Part shown: positions 35,220-44,793 of the stretch, piece by piece | Numbering within the stretch: position 1 is the stretch's first letter | How the letters are laid out: every line of letters begins with the position of its first letter | Assembly: GCF_040100845.1 (NCBI RefSeq) | Contig: NZ_JAZHSH010000001.1 | Coordinates: forward strand, 1,240,001 to 1,304,000 | From: Chengkuizengella sp. SCS-71B | Lineage (GTDB): Bacteria > Bacillota > Bacilli > Paenibacillales > KCTC-33759 | Direction: 5' to 3' | DNA: 64,000 nt | Notes under the pieces: model-generated | The model's database searches: none | What the model was told of the DNA's origin: nothing | What the model saw: only the letters and a program-made list of their open reading frames with translations | Made by a program: the position numbers and the translations under genes

Positions 35220-36335
35220 ATGCAGACTGAAAAACAATACATACCAGGTTTAGAAGGGGTGATTGCTAGTGAGACGAATATATCCTATCTAGATGTGGAA
35301 AATGAGGAAATTGTGATTCGCGGTTATGATTTGATTGAACTTGCAAAAAATTTGAAGTATGTAGATATCATATCTCTTCTATTAGATGGTTATCTACCAG
35401 AAAATGAACAGCAAAAGAAGCTAGAGCAACAATTGCAAAAAGAGTATGAACTCCCTGAAAATATTTTATCCATATTGAAATTACTTCCATCTAAAACCCA
35501 CTCCATGGACGCATTGCGTACAGGTATTTCTGCTTTAGCTGGTTATGAAGAAGACCTTGAAGATCGATCACAAACTTCGACCCGTGATAAAGCAATTCGA
35601 CTGTTAGCTAAAGTACCTAATATCGTAGCTAACAGTTATCATGCAAAAGTGAAGCAACCTTTCATCGAACCTAGACAAGATCTATCCTACAGTGCTAACT
35701 TCTTGTATATGATTACTGGAAAAACGCCTTCAGAAAGTGAAATTGAAGCATTTGATCAGCTATTAATGGTTTACAGTGAACATGAAATGCCTAATTCTAC
35801 GTTTGCAGCAAGAGTTATTACTTCAACACAGGCAGATATTTATGGAGCGTTAACGGGAGCTGTTGCTTCACTGAAAGGAACCCTTCATGGTGGCGCGAAT
35901 GAGGCAGTCATGAAAATGTTATTAGAAGCAGAAACAAAAGATAAAATTGAACCTTTGATTTTAGAAAAGCTGGCAAATAAAGAGCGTATTATGGGGTTTG
36001 GACACCGAGTTTATATGAGGAAAATGGATCCTCGCGCATTACTAATGAAGGAAGCATTGTTGAAGCTAGTTGAAGAAAAAGGGAATAAAGAATTATATGA
36101 TATGTGTGTCATCGGTGAAGAAGTGATGAAACGAGAAAAAGGATTGTATCCAAATTTAGATTATTATGCTGCACCTGTATATTATTTATTAGATATTCCA
36201 ATTGATCTATATACACCGATCTTTTTATCCTCTCGTATTGTTGGCATTAGTGCACATGTAGATGAACAAAATCAAAATAACCGGTTGTTTAGACCTAGAG
36301 TGAAGTACTTAGGACCGCGTAATCTTCATCCGTAA
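35220..36335 (+). CDS. citrate/2-methylcitrate synthase
   Basis: 371 residues, the size of bacterial type II citrate synthases and of MmgD/PrpC. Conserved sites are SLKGTLHGGANEAV (catalytic His), MGFGHRVYMRKMDPRA (second His and substrate Arg) and the C-terminal NNRLFRPRVKYLG. It condenses acetyl- or propionyl-CoA with oxaloacetate. Its pairing with a PrpD/MmgE gene 93 bp downstream favours 2-methylcitrate synthase; a housekeeping citrate synthase is less likely. An AGGAGG ribosome site precedes the ATG. The usual lyase gene (prpB/yqiQ) is absent nearby. Confidence 0.85.
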   Translation: MQTEKQYIPGLEGVIASETNISYLDVENEEIVIRGYDLIELAKNLKYVDIISLLLDGYLPENEQQKKLEQQLQKEYELPENILSILKLLPSKTHSMDALRTGISALAGYEEDLEDRSQTSTRDKAIRLLAKVPNIVANSYHAKVKQPFIEPRQDLSYSANFLYMITGKTPSESEIEAFDQLLMVYSEHEMPNSTFAARVITSTQADIYGALTGAVASLKGTLHGGANEAVMKMLLEAETKDKIEPLILEKLANKERIMGFGHRVYMRKMDPRALLMKEALLKLVEEKGNKELYDMCVIGEEVMKREKGLYPNLDYYAAPVYYLLDIPIDLYTPIFLSSRIVGISAHVDEQNQNNRLFRPRVKYLGPRNLHP

Positions 36336-36428
36336 GTAGTTCGTGGATTTACAGAGATTAGTACCCTGAACATCTCGGTATGATAAACTATAAATATATT
36401 AAATTTTAAAGATGAAAGGAATCATAAT

Positions 36429-37877
36429 ATGAGTCAAATTACATCTCCAAATGCAGAAACACAAAACTTTGATTCTCTCATAAAAGAGATAGCAGAATAT
36501 GCAGTAAATTACAAAGTGAATAGCAGTGAAGCATATGATACTGCTAAATACGTATTAATTGATTCATTAGGATGTGCAATGCTTGCTTTGCGATTTCCAG
36601 AATGTACAAAACATCTTGGTCCTATCGTATCCGGAACCATTGTAGAAAATGGAGTGCGTGTACCTGGTACACAATTCGAACTAGATCCTGTTCAAGGTGC
36701 TTTTAATATTGGAACTATGATTCGCTGGCTTGATTACAACGATACTTGGTTGGCACAGGAATGGGGACATCCATCAGATAATTTGGGTGCTATATTAGCT
36801 GTAGCCGATTATATGAGTCGTCAGAGAATAATCGAAGGCAAAGAAGCACTATTGATGAAGGATGTGCTAACCGCCTCGATTAAAGCACATGAAATTCAAG
36901 GTGTGCTAGCGTTAGATAATAGTTTAAACAGAGTTGGACTTGATCATGTCTTGTTTGTAAAGGTTGCTTCTACCGCTGTTGCCGCGGCAATGTTAGGTGG
37001 TACATTAGAGGAAGTGATGAATGCGGTTTCAAATGCTTGGATTGATAATGCCAGTCTTAGAACCTATCGACATTTTCCAAATACAGGATCAAGAAAATCG
37101 TGGGCTGCAGGAGATGCAACAAGCCGAGCTGTATGGTTATCATTGATGGCTAAAAAAGGAGAAATGGGTTACGCTACTGCACTGACAGCTGAGAAATGGG
37201 GTTTTCAGGATGTTTTATTTAAGGGTGAGCAATTAACACTTGCCCGTCCTTTTGACTCCTATGTGATGGAGCAAGTGTTATTTAAAGTTTCATTCCCAGC
37301 AGAGTTTCATGCTCAAACAGCTGTAGAATGTGCAGTGAAACTTCATGATGAAATAAAGGACCGTTTAGAAGATATTGACAAAATTACAATCAATACTCAT
37401 GAGGCTGCAATTCGAATTATTGATAAAAAAGGACCTTTGAAAAACCCAGCAGATCGTGATCATTGCTTACAATATATGACTGCGATTGGTTTAATTTATG
37501 GAGATTTAATAGCAGAACACTATGAAGAAGAATTCGCTGCAGATCCTAGGATTGATCTCTTGCGTGAGAAAATGATAGTCGAGGAAAATGAACAATATAG
37601 TGTGGATTATTTAGATGCAGATAAACGATCTATTGCAAATGCAATACAAATCTATTTTAAAGATGGTAGTAAAACAGACAAAGTGGAGATTGAATATCCT
37701 ATAGGTCATCGCAAGAGAAGAGCAGAAGCTAAACCAAAACTATTAGAGAAATTCGAAAATAATCTAGCTACAAGATTCCCTGCGAAAAAAGTAGAAAAAA
37801 TGGTTGAGCTTTGTATGGATCAAAAAAGACTTGAAGAAACTGCAGTGCATGATTTTATGAAATTATTAGTCATTTAA
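36429..37877 (+). CDS. 2-methylcitrate dehydratase, MmgE/PrpD family
   Basis: 482 residues of the cofactor-free MmgE/PrpD family. Seen are [36 protein letters not shown] (substrate region), [31 protein letters not shown] and [12 protein letters not shown]. It would dehydrate 2-methylcitrate (or another tricarboxylate) to 2-methyl-cis-aconitate. It follows the citrate synthase-like gene and forms a two-gene operon closed by a terminator. The lack of prpB/yqiQ and mmgABC makes the end product open. Confidence 0.87.
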   Translation: MSQITSPNAETQNFDSLIKEIAEYAVNYKVNSSEAYDTAKYVLIDSLGCAMLALRFPECTKHLGPIVSGTIVENGVRVPGTQFELDPVQGAFNIGTMIRWLDYNDTWLAQEWGHPSDNLGAILAVADYMSRQRIIEGKEALLMKDVLTASIKAHEIQGVLALDNSLNRVGLDHVLFVKVASTAVAAAMLGGTLEEVMNAVSNAWIDNASLRTYRHFPNTGSRKSWAAGDATSRAVWLSLMAKKGEMGYATALTAEKWGFQDVLFKGEQLTLARPFDSYVMEQVLFKVSFPAEFHAQTAVECAVKLHDEIKDRLEDIDKITINTHEAAIRIIDKKGPLKNPADRDHCLQYMTAIGLIYGDLIAEHYEEEFAADPRIDLLREKMIVEENEQYSVDYLDADKRSIANAIQIYFKDGSKTDKVEIEYPIGHRKRRAEAKPKLLEKFENNLATRFPAKKVEKMVELCMDQKRLEETAVHDFMKLLVI

Positions 37878-37895
37878 ATTAATTTTTATAAAAGT

Positions 37896-37928
37896 ACCCT
37901 TCGTATGTTTGATCGGAGGGTATTTTTA
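37896..37928 (+). terminator. terminator after the methylcitrate pair
   Basis: TACCCTTCG pairs with CGGAGGGTA (one mismatch) and is followed by TTTTT. Confidence 0.75.
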
Positions 37929-38003
37929 CTTGAAGATAAAAACCACAGAAGCATAATATATTTTGCATTTTCATAGAAATTTAGTATAGAGGAGGAGATT
38001 AAA

Positions 38004-38438
38004 ATGAAAGAGCAAAACTATCGTAATCATGCTCGGTTGCACCCAATATATCACTATTTTGGTGCATCCATAGTACTGATGGTCTTTATTGGTACAATCA
38101 TTAATTTAATTTTATCCATATCAGCAGGGGAAAAAATTTCTATTGCTCTTCTTTGGGTTGGAAGCTCTATTGGACTATTTGTAGTTTTTGGACTTGTAAG
38201 GATATATTCCATCAAGGTTCAAGATCGTGTAATTCGTTCGGAAGAAAATTTGCGTCATTATGTTCTTACAGGTCGTTTGTTAGATCCAAGTTTAACAATG
38301 AGTCAAATTATTGGTTTGCGATTTGCAAGTGATGAAGAGTTTCCAGCTTTATGTGAACAAGCGAGTAAAGAAAATCTAGATAGGAAACAAATTAAAAAAG
38401 CAGTGAAGAATTGGCGAGGAGATTATTATCGTGTGTAA
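38004..38438 (+). CDS. DUF6526-type two-TM protein
   Basis: 144 residues with two membrane segments (about 19-43 and 51-69) and a cytoplasmic C-terminal half ending in KKAVKNWRGDYYRV. The opening QNYRNHARLHPIYHY and the LRFASDEEFPALCEQA segment match what I recall of the DUF6526 family, whose function is unknown. GGAGGAG precedes the ATG. It is a single gene between two terminators. Confidence 0.75.
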   Translation: MKEQNYRNHARLHPIYHYFGASIVLMVFIGTIINLILSISAGEKISIALLWVGSSIGLFVVFGLVRIYSIKVQDRVIRSEENLRHYVLTGRLLDPSLTMSQIIGLRFASDEEFPALCEQASKENLDRKQIKKAVKNWRGDYYRV

Positions 38439-38460
38439 AGAGTTATAAATTAAGATATAA

Positions 38461-38486
38461 AAAAGCGCTGAAAAGTGCTTTTTTTT
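38461..38486 (+). terminator. terminator after the DUF6526 gene
   Basis: AAAAGCGCT-GAAA-AGTGCTTTT (one G-T pair) with eight T residues. Confidence 0.85.
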
Positions 38487-38656
38487 GGTTTACTTCAAAC
38501 AAGATATTGAAAAAGATTTATCCACCTATTAAATGATTACAAATATATGTTTTTCACTTTTAAAATTTTCATTTGGAATTTTAGAAAATTTTTAGTAATA
38601 TTTATCAGGAAATTTAATCAGTATTGCTATAAAATTAAAATATACTTTCAAAATAA

Positions 38657-38674
38657 AATAACAACGTTGTTATT
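38657..38674. promoter_or_regulatory. KdgR-type operator 1
   Basis: AATAACAACGTTGTTATT, a perfect 18-bp palindrome, 28 bp before the start of the short AraC gene. The same sequence recurs before the GH105 gene and, with changes, before the pectate lyase gene and inside uxaA. A LacI-type regulator (51008-51997) encoded in the same locus is the natural candidate to bind it. Confidence 0.75.
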
Positions 38675-38702
38675 GTTGGGATGAAAGGAGGTTTGAATTA
38701 TT

Positions 38703-39221
38703 TTGAAATTTTCCCTTCAAAATGGAAAGATTAAATTAAAAATTGAAGTACTTAATGAGTTTAATCATTATATTAATGTAAATAAAGATGAATTAATGTT
38801 TCTATTAATCGAATTGTTAAAGCAAAATAAAACTTGTGTTCATTTTAAGGATGATATGTTGAATCATCAGCATTCTTTAAGCATAACTGATCTTATGAAA
38901 GAATATGTCATTCTACATTTAAATGATGAAACACTTACATTAAAAAAGCTATCTAGTGAAGTTTTTTACATGAATAGAGATTATTTAGGAAAGTTGTTTA
39001 AAAAAGAAACAGGAGTAAATTTTACTCAATATGTTTTAAATGAAAGAATAAAAAAAGCAAAGAAAATGTTAGAAAAATCGAAACAGATAAAAATACAAAA
39101 GGTCGCGAAGTGTATAGGATATGGCAACAACTCTTATTATTTTAGTAAAGTATTTAAAAAACATACTGGATTCTCACCTAGAGAGTATAAATCCATGTTA
39201 TTAAGTTCTGAATCTGATTGA
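38703..39221 (+). CDS. short AraC-family regulator
   Basis: 172 residues starting at TTG 38703, 11 bases after GGAGG. The C-terminal 100 residues are a typical AraC double helix-turn-helix (LTLKKLSSEVFYMNRDYLGKLF and IQKVAKCIGYGNNSYYFSKVFKK, ending GFSPREYK), most like the output domain of YesN-type response regulators. The N-terminal 65 residues are not a receiver or a sugar-binding cupin and are not recognised. It sits first in the pectin locus behind a KdgR-type operator, so it is likely itself controlled by KdgR. It could have arisen by loss of a receiver domain. Confidence 0.8.
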   Translation: MKFSLQNGKIKLKIEVLNEFNHYINVNKDELMFLLIELLKQNKTCVHFKDDMLNHQHSLSITDLMKEYVILHLNDETLTLKKLSSEVFYMNRDYLGKLFKKETGVNFTQYVLNERIKKAKKMLEKSKQIKIQKVAKCIGYGNNSYYFSKVFKKHTGFSPREYKSMLLSSESD

Positions 39222-39273
39222 CAAGATTAATAAACCTGAATTATGCTATATTTATAATAACAACGTTGTTATT
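39218..39273 (+). promoter_or_regulatory. GH105 gene promoter with KdgR-type operator 2
   Basis: A perfect copy of AATAACAACGTTGTTATT lies at 39256-39273. A -35 TTGACA (39218-39223, embedded in the stop of the preceding gene) and TATGCT (39242-39247) are 18 bp apart; a TATAAT at 39253 overlaps the operator. Binding would block the promoter or early elongation. Confidence 0.65.
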
Positions 39274-39300
39274 TCGTTGGAATAGAAAGGGGAAAAATCA

Positions 39301-40410
39301 ATGCATAAAAATGTAACTCAACAAAAATTTAAATTTAGTTCGCCGCTTGAATGGGGTGAAGCCGCATGTCAATCTATTAATGAGACTTATTTTCCAGGTG
39401 ATCTTCCTCCAGCAAATCGCTGGCACTATCATCAAGGCGTTTATCTTTATGGCATGATAAAATTGTGGGAGCAAAATCAAGATAGAAGTTTGTTTGAGTA
39501 TATTAAGGGGTATGCAGATCATTTGATTGACGAACATGGAAATTTTATTTTTAATCGATCTGAGTTAGACTCCATTCAAGCAGGAGATATTTTATTTACT
39601 CTTCATCAACAAACTGGAGATGAACGTTATCGTAAAGCGGCAGATAAGCTATTATCATTGTTTGACACATTCAATCGCACATCTGAAGGAGGGTATTGGC
39701 ACAAGGATAGATATCCGTATCAAATGTGGCTGGATGGTTTATATATGGGTGGTTCATTTGCTATGTTTTATGCAACATATTACGGTAAATCAGATTTATA
39801 TGATATGGTGTTAAAACAGGAGAGATTGCTGCGTAAGTATACAAAGGATGATCAAACGGGACTATATTATCACGCTTGGGATGAAAGTAAGGCAACTTCA
39901 TGGTCTGATCCTGTAACTGGAAAAGCACCTGAGTTTTGGGGTAGAGCTATTGGATGGTATATTTTTGCATTAACTGATTTCCTAGATTTATTACCAAACG
40001 ATCATGCTGGCAGAAATGAAATCCACCAGGCATTAAAGGATGTAATATCATCCGTTATAAAGTATCAAGATTTAGAAACTGGATTATGGTATCAGGTTGT
40101 TGATAAGGGACACCATAAAGATAATTGGTTAGAAACTTCATCCTCTAGCTTGTTTGTGTATGCAATCGCTAAATCTATTAATAAAGGCTATATTACTTCA
40201 GCATACAAAGAAACAGTACTTAAAGGCTTTGATGGGTTGATCTCAAAGATTTACTTTAATGATAACGATCAATTTGTTATGCCTGATATATGTGTAGGTA
40301 CAGGTGTAGGGGATTACCCACACTATATTGGCAGGTCTAAATGTGAAAATGACTTGCATGGTATAGGCACTTTCGTTCTATCTTGTGTTGAAATGAGTAA
40401 ATTAGTTTAA
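39301..40410 (+). CDS. GH105 unsaturated rhamnogalacturonyl/galacturonyl hydrolase
   Basis: 369 residues, no signal peptide, so cytoplasmic. The sequence matches the YteR/YesR family: RWHYHQGVYLYGM, YPYQMWLDGLYMGGSF with Asp145 as the catalytic residue (Asp143 in YteR), YHAWDESKATSW, FWGRAIGWY and DNWLETSSSSLFVYA. It removes the unsaturated uronic acid from the end of lyase-made oligosaccharides. Homologues act on rhamnogalacturonan disaccharides; given the polygalacturonate genes around, unsaturated galacturonide is an alternative substrate. GAAAGGGG precedes the ATG. It is controlled by operator 2. Confidence 0.92.
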   Translation: MHKNVTQQKFKFSSPLEWGEAACQSINETYFPGDLPPANRWHYHQGVYLYGMIKLWEQNQDRSLFEYIKGYADHLIDEHGNFIFNRSELDSIQAGDILFTLHQQTGDERYRKAADKLLSLFDTFNRTSEGGYWHKDRYPYQMWLDGLYMGGSFAMFYATYYGKSDLYDMVLKQERLLRKYTKDDQTGLYYHAWDESKATSWSDPVTGKAPEFWGRAIGWYIFALTDFLDLLPNDHAGRNEIHQALKDVISSVIKYQDLETGLWYQVVDKGHHKDNWLETSSSSLFVYAIAKSINKGYITSAYKETVLKGFDGLISKIYFNDNDQFVMPDICVGTGVGDYPHYIGRSKCENDLHGIGTFVLSCVEMSKLV

Positions 40411-40464
40411 TTTTAAAATAATCTTAATATAAAGTTAATTTTTACTTTTGTGATTAATTTTACA

Positions 40465-40548
40465 TTGACAATGTTTATTAAATCTACCTATTATATGATA
40501 AAGAGAATACTAGAGATTTAAATCAAAGATAATTTGAAAACGTTAACA
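40465..40548 (+). promoter_or_regulatory. promoter and cre site of the large AraC regulator gene
   Basis: TTGACA (40465-40470) and TATTAT (40489-40494) are 18 bp apart. Downstream at 40535-40548, TGAAAACGTTAACA is a perfect match to the CcpA cre consensus TGWAANCGNTNWCA. At this position bound CcpA would act as a roadblock, giving catabolite repression of the regulator and perhaps the importer. Confidence 0.75.
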
Positions 40549-40598
40549 TTTTGAGTGTTTTTTGGAATTTATAGCAAGAAACAACAAGGGGTTTTCAT

Positions 40599-42899
40599 AT
40601 GAGGAAAAAGAGCTTATTAACTAAATTGGTTTTGTTCGGATGTATATTAAGTATTATGCCTGTTTTATTTGTTGGAACCTTCTCTTATATCCAGTCATCT
40701 AAACAAGTTCAAAAGCAAATTAACTTTAGTGAAGTTCAATATATAAAACAACTTAATTTAAATATTGAACAAATATTTGTTACCTTAAATCTTACTTTAA
40801 ATAATTTAATTAATTCTACTGTTATGGAACAAGCCCTTCAAAGTGAGATGAATTATAAAGAGTTTCAACTCTACAATAACTTAAGAAAAGAAATTAGCCA
40901 CCTTCAATCTTTTGATTCGAAAGTTTCTGATGTTGTTATTTTGAGTAAACAAGAGGATTGGCTCGTCAAAAACTCTGGTTTATATCGTTTAAAAAGCCAC
41001 GATGATTTTGATAAGTACATGAATTTCTTTGAGTTGAATTCTAATTCCGAATGGGTATTACTAAAATCACAGGATTTTTCAGACAACTTTTTTAATGCAA
41101 ATTGCGAATACTCTATTAGTTTAGTGAAAAAATTACCAGCTAGAGTAACAAATAAAGATGGATTAGCTTTTGCACATATTCCTACTTGTAGCATTTCTGA
41201 AATCATTACTAAAGAACGTGAATTTGATAAAGTGATGATTATAGATGGAAGTAATCGCATTTTAGTACATGAGGATCAAGAGATGATTGGTAAAACGTTG
41301 ATAGAAACCCCTTATTTTACTGATGAAATTGAATTTAATGAGAATTCAGGACAATTCCAAGTCACTGTAGAAAATCATCATAATACAGTAACGTATTATA
41401 AATCAGATTTTAATGGATGGATATATCTTTCTATTGTATCTCTAGACAATATGACCGTTGAATCCAAAAAAATAGGTTGGTTTACTTTATATATATGTGG
41501 TTCTATTATTATGATTTCTATTCTATTTGTATGGTTAACGACTAGAAAACTGTACTTACCAATTGGCAGGTTAATTCAATTTGTTCAGGAACGTTTGCCT
41601 ATTGAAAATGAAAAACCGCAAGGTGAGCTTCAATACATTCAAAAATATATGCAGGAGTTGTTTTCCTCAAATTCAAAATTAGAAGATGAAGTTCGAGATC
41701 ATAAGCAACAGGTTCGGTCACTATTTATAAGCCGGTTATTAACAGGAAATATTCGTGTTTCAGAAATGGAAAATAAACTAGCGTATTTTGGATTACAACA
41801 AAGAGTGAATCAATGGAAAAAAATAATGATGTTAACTGTTCAAATCGATACAATTGAAAAAACGCGATACGAAAATAAGGATGTTGATCTATTATACTTT
41901 GCAATTTCTAACATCGTAGAGGAGATTATATTAAAGGACAATCGATTGCCTTCAGTGTGGATTGATCAAACTCTAGCAGTCTTAGTTGGATTTGATGCTG
42001 AAGATATAAAAATAACTAATGACAAAATCTATGAATTAACTGAAAAATTACAAGGACTTATTCGGGTTTACTTAGATTTATCTGTAAGTATAGGAATCAG
42101 CCTAGTATATGAAGATATCAGCTTCGCTCCAAGAGCCTATCAAGAAGGTTTAGAAGCATTAAAACATCGCATAAAATTAGGTACGGGTGTCATTATTCAT
42201 TATGGCAATGTAAGTTCTACAAATCATTCCATAGTCATTCAATATCCGCAAATTGCTGAAATGGAGCTTTTAGATGCAATTAAACTATCTGATAAAGGAG
42301 AAGCTCTTACACAGTTGAACAATTGGATGGACAAAGTATTTAATCAATCACAAACTTTAAATGAATATCAAGTGTATTTGATGAGATTGCTTAACAACAT
42401 TATGATTATGATGCAAGAAGCTAGTATTCCATATGAACAAATTTATCAACTAAGAACTCCCCCGCATGAGGACTTATTAAAATTACAAGTGAGAGATGAT
42501 GTAGAAGATTGGTTTAAAAATAAATTATTGCTTCCTCTTATACAGATTTTTGGAGATAGAAGAGACTCCTTATATCATAATTTATCTGAGGAAATGATTG
42601 ATATGATTCATTCACAATATGATAAGGATTTGACACTAGAAGAATGTGCATCAAAATTACATTACAATGCTAACTACCTGAGTAGTGTTTTTAAAAAAGA
42701 AACAAATACCACTTTTAGTGAATATTTATCTAGTTATCGTTTTAGAATTGCTAAGCAATGGTTATTAACTTCAGATATGACAATTAAGGAAGTAGCGGAT
42801 AGGTTAAAGTATAATAATTCACAAAACTTTATACGATCTTTTAGAAAACAAGAAGGGATGACTCCAGGAGAATACCGTAAAAAGTATAAAGGAAATTAG
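40599..42899 (+). CDS. transmembrane AraC-family regulator (YesS-like)
   Basis: 766 residues, close in size and layout to B. subtilis YesS. A first membrane segment (about 10-30) is followed by a sensor domain of roughly 260 residues outside the membrane, a second membrane segment (about 296-316, WFTLYICGSIIMISILFVWL), a linker with coiled-coil character, a cytoplasmic middle domain, and a C-terminal AraC DNA-binding domain (LTLEECASKLHYNANYLSSVF and IKEVADRLKYNNSQNFIRSF, ending MTPGEYRKKY). It probably senses an external pectin oligomer or the loaded binding protein and activates the importer genes that follow. The promoter has a perfect cre site. Confidence 0.88.
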   Translation: MRKKSLLTKLVLFGCILSIMPVLFVGTFSYIQSSKQVQKQINFSEVQYIKQLNLNIEQIFVTLNLTLNNLINSTVMEQALQSEMNYKEFQLYNNLRKEISHLQSFDSKVSDVVILSKQEDWLVKNSGLYRLKSHDDFDKYMNFFELNSNSEWVLLKSQDFSDNFFNANCEYSISLVKKLPARVTNKDGLAFAHIPTCSISEIITKEREFDKVMIIDGSNRILVHEDQEMIGKTLIETPYFTDEIEFNENSGQFQVTVENHHNTVTYYKSDFNGWIYLSIVSLDNMTVESKKIGWFTLYICGSIIMISILFVWLTTRKLYLPIGRLIQFVQERLPIENEKPQGELQYIQKYMQELFSSNSKLEDEVRDHKQQVRSLFISRLLTGNIRVSEMENKLAYFGLQQRVNQWKKIMMLTVQIDTIEKTRYENKDVDLLYFAISNIVEEIILKDNRLPSVWIDQTLAVLVGFDAEDIKITNDKIYELTEKLQGLIRVYLDLSVSIGISLVYEDISFAPRAYQEGLEALKHRIKLGTGVIIHYGNVSSTNHSIVIQYPQIAEMELLDAIKLSDKGEALTQLNNWMDKVFNQSQTLNEYQVYLMRLLNNIMIMMQEASIPYEQIYQLRTPPHEDLLKLQVRDDVEDWFKNKLLLPLIQIFGDRRDSLYHNLSEEMIDMIHSQYDKDLTLEECASKLHYNANYLSSVFKKETNTTFSEYLSSYRFRIAKQWLLTSDMTIKEVADRLKYNNSQNFIRSFRKQEGMTPGEYRKKYKGN

Positions 42900-42962
42900 C
42901 ATTTATGGGATAATCATTTCCTTAGATTAGTCTGAAAAACCTTTTAAAATGCAGTATTTTAA

Positions 42963-42976
42963 TTAAAACGATCTCA
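42963..42976 (+). promoter_or_regulatory. probable cre site upstream of the binding-protein gene
   Basis: TTAAAACGATCTCA matches the cre consensus at 13 of 14 positions (T for the second-position G), 80 bp before the start of the solute-binding protein gene. Confidence 0.5.
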
Positions 42977-43056
42977 AATATGAGAATGTGATTATATACG
43001 AAATGAAAAGAGTGAGATTAAGATGAATATGTAAATAAAAAAATGGAGGTCGAAAA

Positions 43057-44616
43057 ATGAATAAAGTCAAGAAAATTCTTACTCCAATCTGCGTATTAGC
43101 ATTATCTGTTGGGTTGTTCGCAGGGTGTCAAAGTAATACTCAAGAAGCGGATCCACCACCGAAAGAAAGTGGAAAAGAAAACACAAAAAAAGAAAATAAT
43201 GAAGAAAAAGTAAAAGATCCAATTAGTATTACTATTATGGCTCCATTAAAAGAGCCTGAGTCTCCACCAGATTTACTATTAAATGAGATTGAAAAGTTAA
43301 CAAATACTGAATTAGAATATCAATTTTTCCCTGATGAGAATTATGAGGAGAAGTTAAATACTTCTTTAGCTACAGAGAGTTTTCCGCAGGTTGTCTATTT
43401 AAAAAATGCTAACTCCTTCTTATTGTTTAAAGAAGCAATACGTGATGAACAGTTTTGGGAACTTGGACCTTACTTAAGCGAATTTAAAAATTTGAGCAGT
43501 CTAAAGGAAACTACGTTAAATAATACAAAAGTAGATGGGAAATTATACTCTTTATATGTAGGAAGGCCATTATCGCGTGCTGGAGTTATTTATCGTCAAG
43601 ATTGGGCTGACAATTTAGGGATAGACTCACCAACAGATGTCGATGAATTATTTGAAATGTTCAGGGCATTTACTGAAGACGATCCAGATGGAAACGGTTT
43701 GGACGATACGTTTGGACTTACAGATCGAAACGATCTTGTATACGGAGCGTTTAAAGCAGTTGCTTCTTGGCATGGTGCGCCAAATAACTGGGGAGAAAAA
43801 GACGGGCAACTTTTACCTCAGTTCATGTTTGATGAATATATTGATGCTATGGATTATATGAAGAAGGTTCATGAAGCTGGATATATGAATCAGGATTTCC
43901 CTGTTACTAGTAAATCAGACCAAAGGAATCTTTTCTATAACGGTACAGCAGGTGTGTATATTGGAACAATGTCTGATGTAAGCACAATTAATAATGAAAC
44001 AACGAAAAACTTCCCAGATGCAGTAATGGACGTTCAAAACTACATTGAAGGTCCTCATGGAGAGTTTGGTACGTGGTCTGCACCTGGATATGGAAACCTT
44101 GTTCTTTTTCCAAAATCATCTGTAAAATCTGAAGAAGAGCTTAAAGATATTCTTGGTTTCTTTGATAAAATGATGACACCAGAGGTTTCAACTTTGATGT
44201 ACTGGGGAATTGAAGGTGAGCATTATGAAGTAAAGGATGGAAAAGCGTCTGCATTTGCAGATAAAAAAGATCAAATTAAGCGTGAGGTTAAAGCTTTTAA
44301 AGACAGTGTGATTGGTGAAGTTCAAACTAGTGGAAGACTAGATGGTTTTTATGAGTTGCCTGCACGTATTAAAGCAGAAGAATTGATTTTAGACAATAAC
44401 GATTATTTAATATTTGACCCAGCAGCAGCTTTAGATTCCGATACGTATGCAGAAAAAGGCTCTAGACTACTAGATTCAATCAATGATGCAACCTATAATT
44501 ATATCCTTGGTGAAATTGATCGAGCTGGTTTTGATCAAGTGGTTGAAAATTGGAAGAATAATGGTGGTAACGACATTATAAAAGAAATTAATGAAGCATG
44601 GGATGCAATAAATTAA
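43057..44616 (+). CDS. extracellular oligosaccharide-binding lipoprotein (LplA/YtcQ-like)
   Basis: 519 residues. A lipoprotein signal ends at LFAGCQS, followed by a Lys/Glu-rich linker and a family 1 solute-binding domain (DPISITIMAPLKEP, TEDDPDGNGLDDTFGLTD, KSDQRNLFYNGTAGVYIGTM). The DPDGNG segment looks like a calcium loop. It captures pectin oligomers outside the membrane and hands them to the permeases encoded 260 bp downstream. A GGAGG lies before the ATG. The strong hairpin after the gene probably lets the binding protein be made in excess over the permeases. Confidence 0.9.
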   Translation: MNKVKKILTPICVLALSVGLFAGCQSNTQEADPPPKESGKENTKKENNEEKVKDPISITIMAPLKEPESPPDLLLNEIEKLTNTELEYQFFPDENYEEKLNTSLATESFPQVVYLKNANSFLLFKEAIRDEQFWELGPYLSEFKNLSSLKETTLNNTKVDGKLYSLYVGRPLSRAGVIYRQDWADNLGIDSPTDVDELFEMFRAFTEDDPDGNGLDDTFGLTDRNDLVYGAFKAVASWHGAPNNWGEKDGQLLPQFMFDEYIDAMDYMKKVHEAGYMNQDFPVTSKSDQRNLFYNGTAGVYIGTMSDVSTINNETTKNFPDAVMDVQNYIEGPHGEFGTWSAPGYGNLVLFPKSSVKSEEELKDILGFFDKMMTPEVSTLMYWGIEGEHYEVKDGKASAFADKKDQIKREVKAFKDSVIGEVQTSGRLDGFYELPARIKAEELILDNNDYLIFDPAAALDSDTYAEKGSRLLDSINDATYNYILGEIDRAGFDQVVENWKNNGGNDIIKEINEAWDAIN

Positions 44617-44637
44617 TTACATAAACCCCCATGTATT

Positions 44638-44674
44638 ACGAACCTTGCTCTAACGATGAGCAAGGTTCGTTTTA
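44638..44674 (+). terminator. intercistronic terminator/attenuator after the binding-protein gene
   Basis: ACGAACCTTGCTC pairs perfectly with GAGCAAGGTTCGT (13 bp, 7-base loop), then TTTTAAATTT. The permease genes lie on the same strand downstream, so partial termination or mRNA stabilisation is expected. Confidence 0.75.
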
Positions 44675-44680
44675 AATTTA

Positions 44681-44793
44681 AAGATAAGAATGATTAGATT
44701 AATGGTTATTTGGTATGTAAGTTTCCTACTAATCATTATCTTTGATTACCTAGAGTACAACCCATAAACCGTTAATATATTAAGGTTTATGGG
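44681..44793 (+). other. two further inverted repeats before the permease genes
   Basis: AAGATAAGAATGATTAG at 44681 is nearly complementary to CTAATCATTATCTT at about 44729-44742, and CCCATAAACC (44761-44770) pairs with GGTTTATGGG (44784-44793). With the preceding terminator this makes three stacked structures in 260 bases. No promoter hexamers are clear. Confidence 0.4.
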
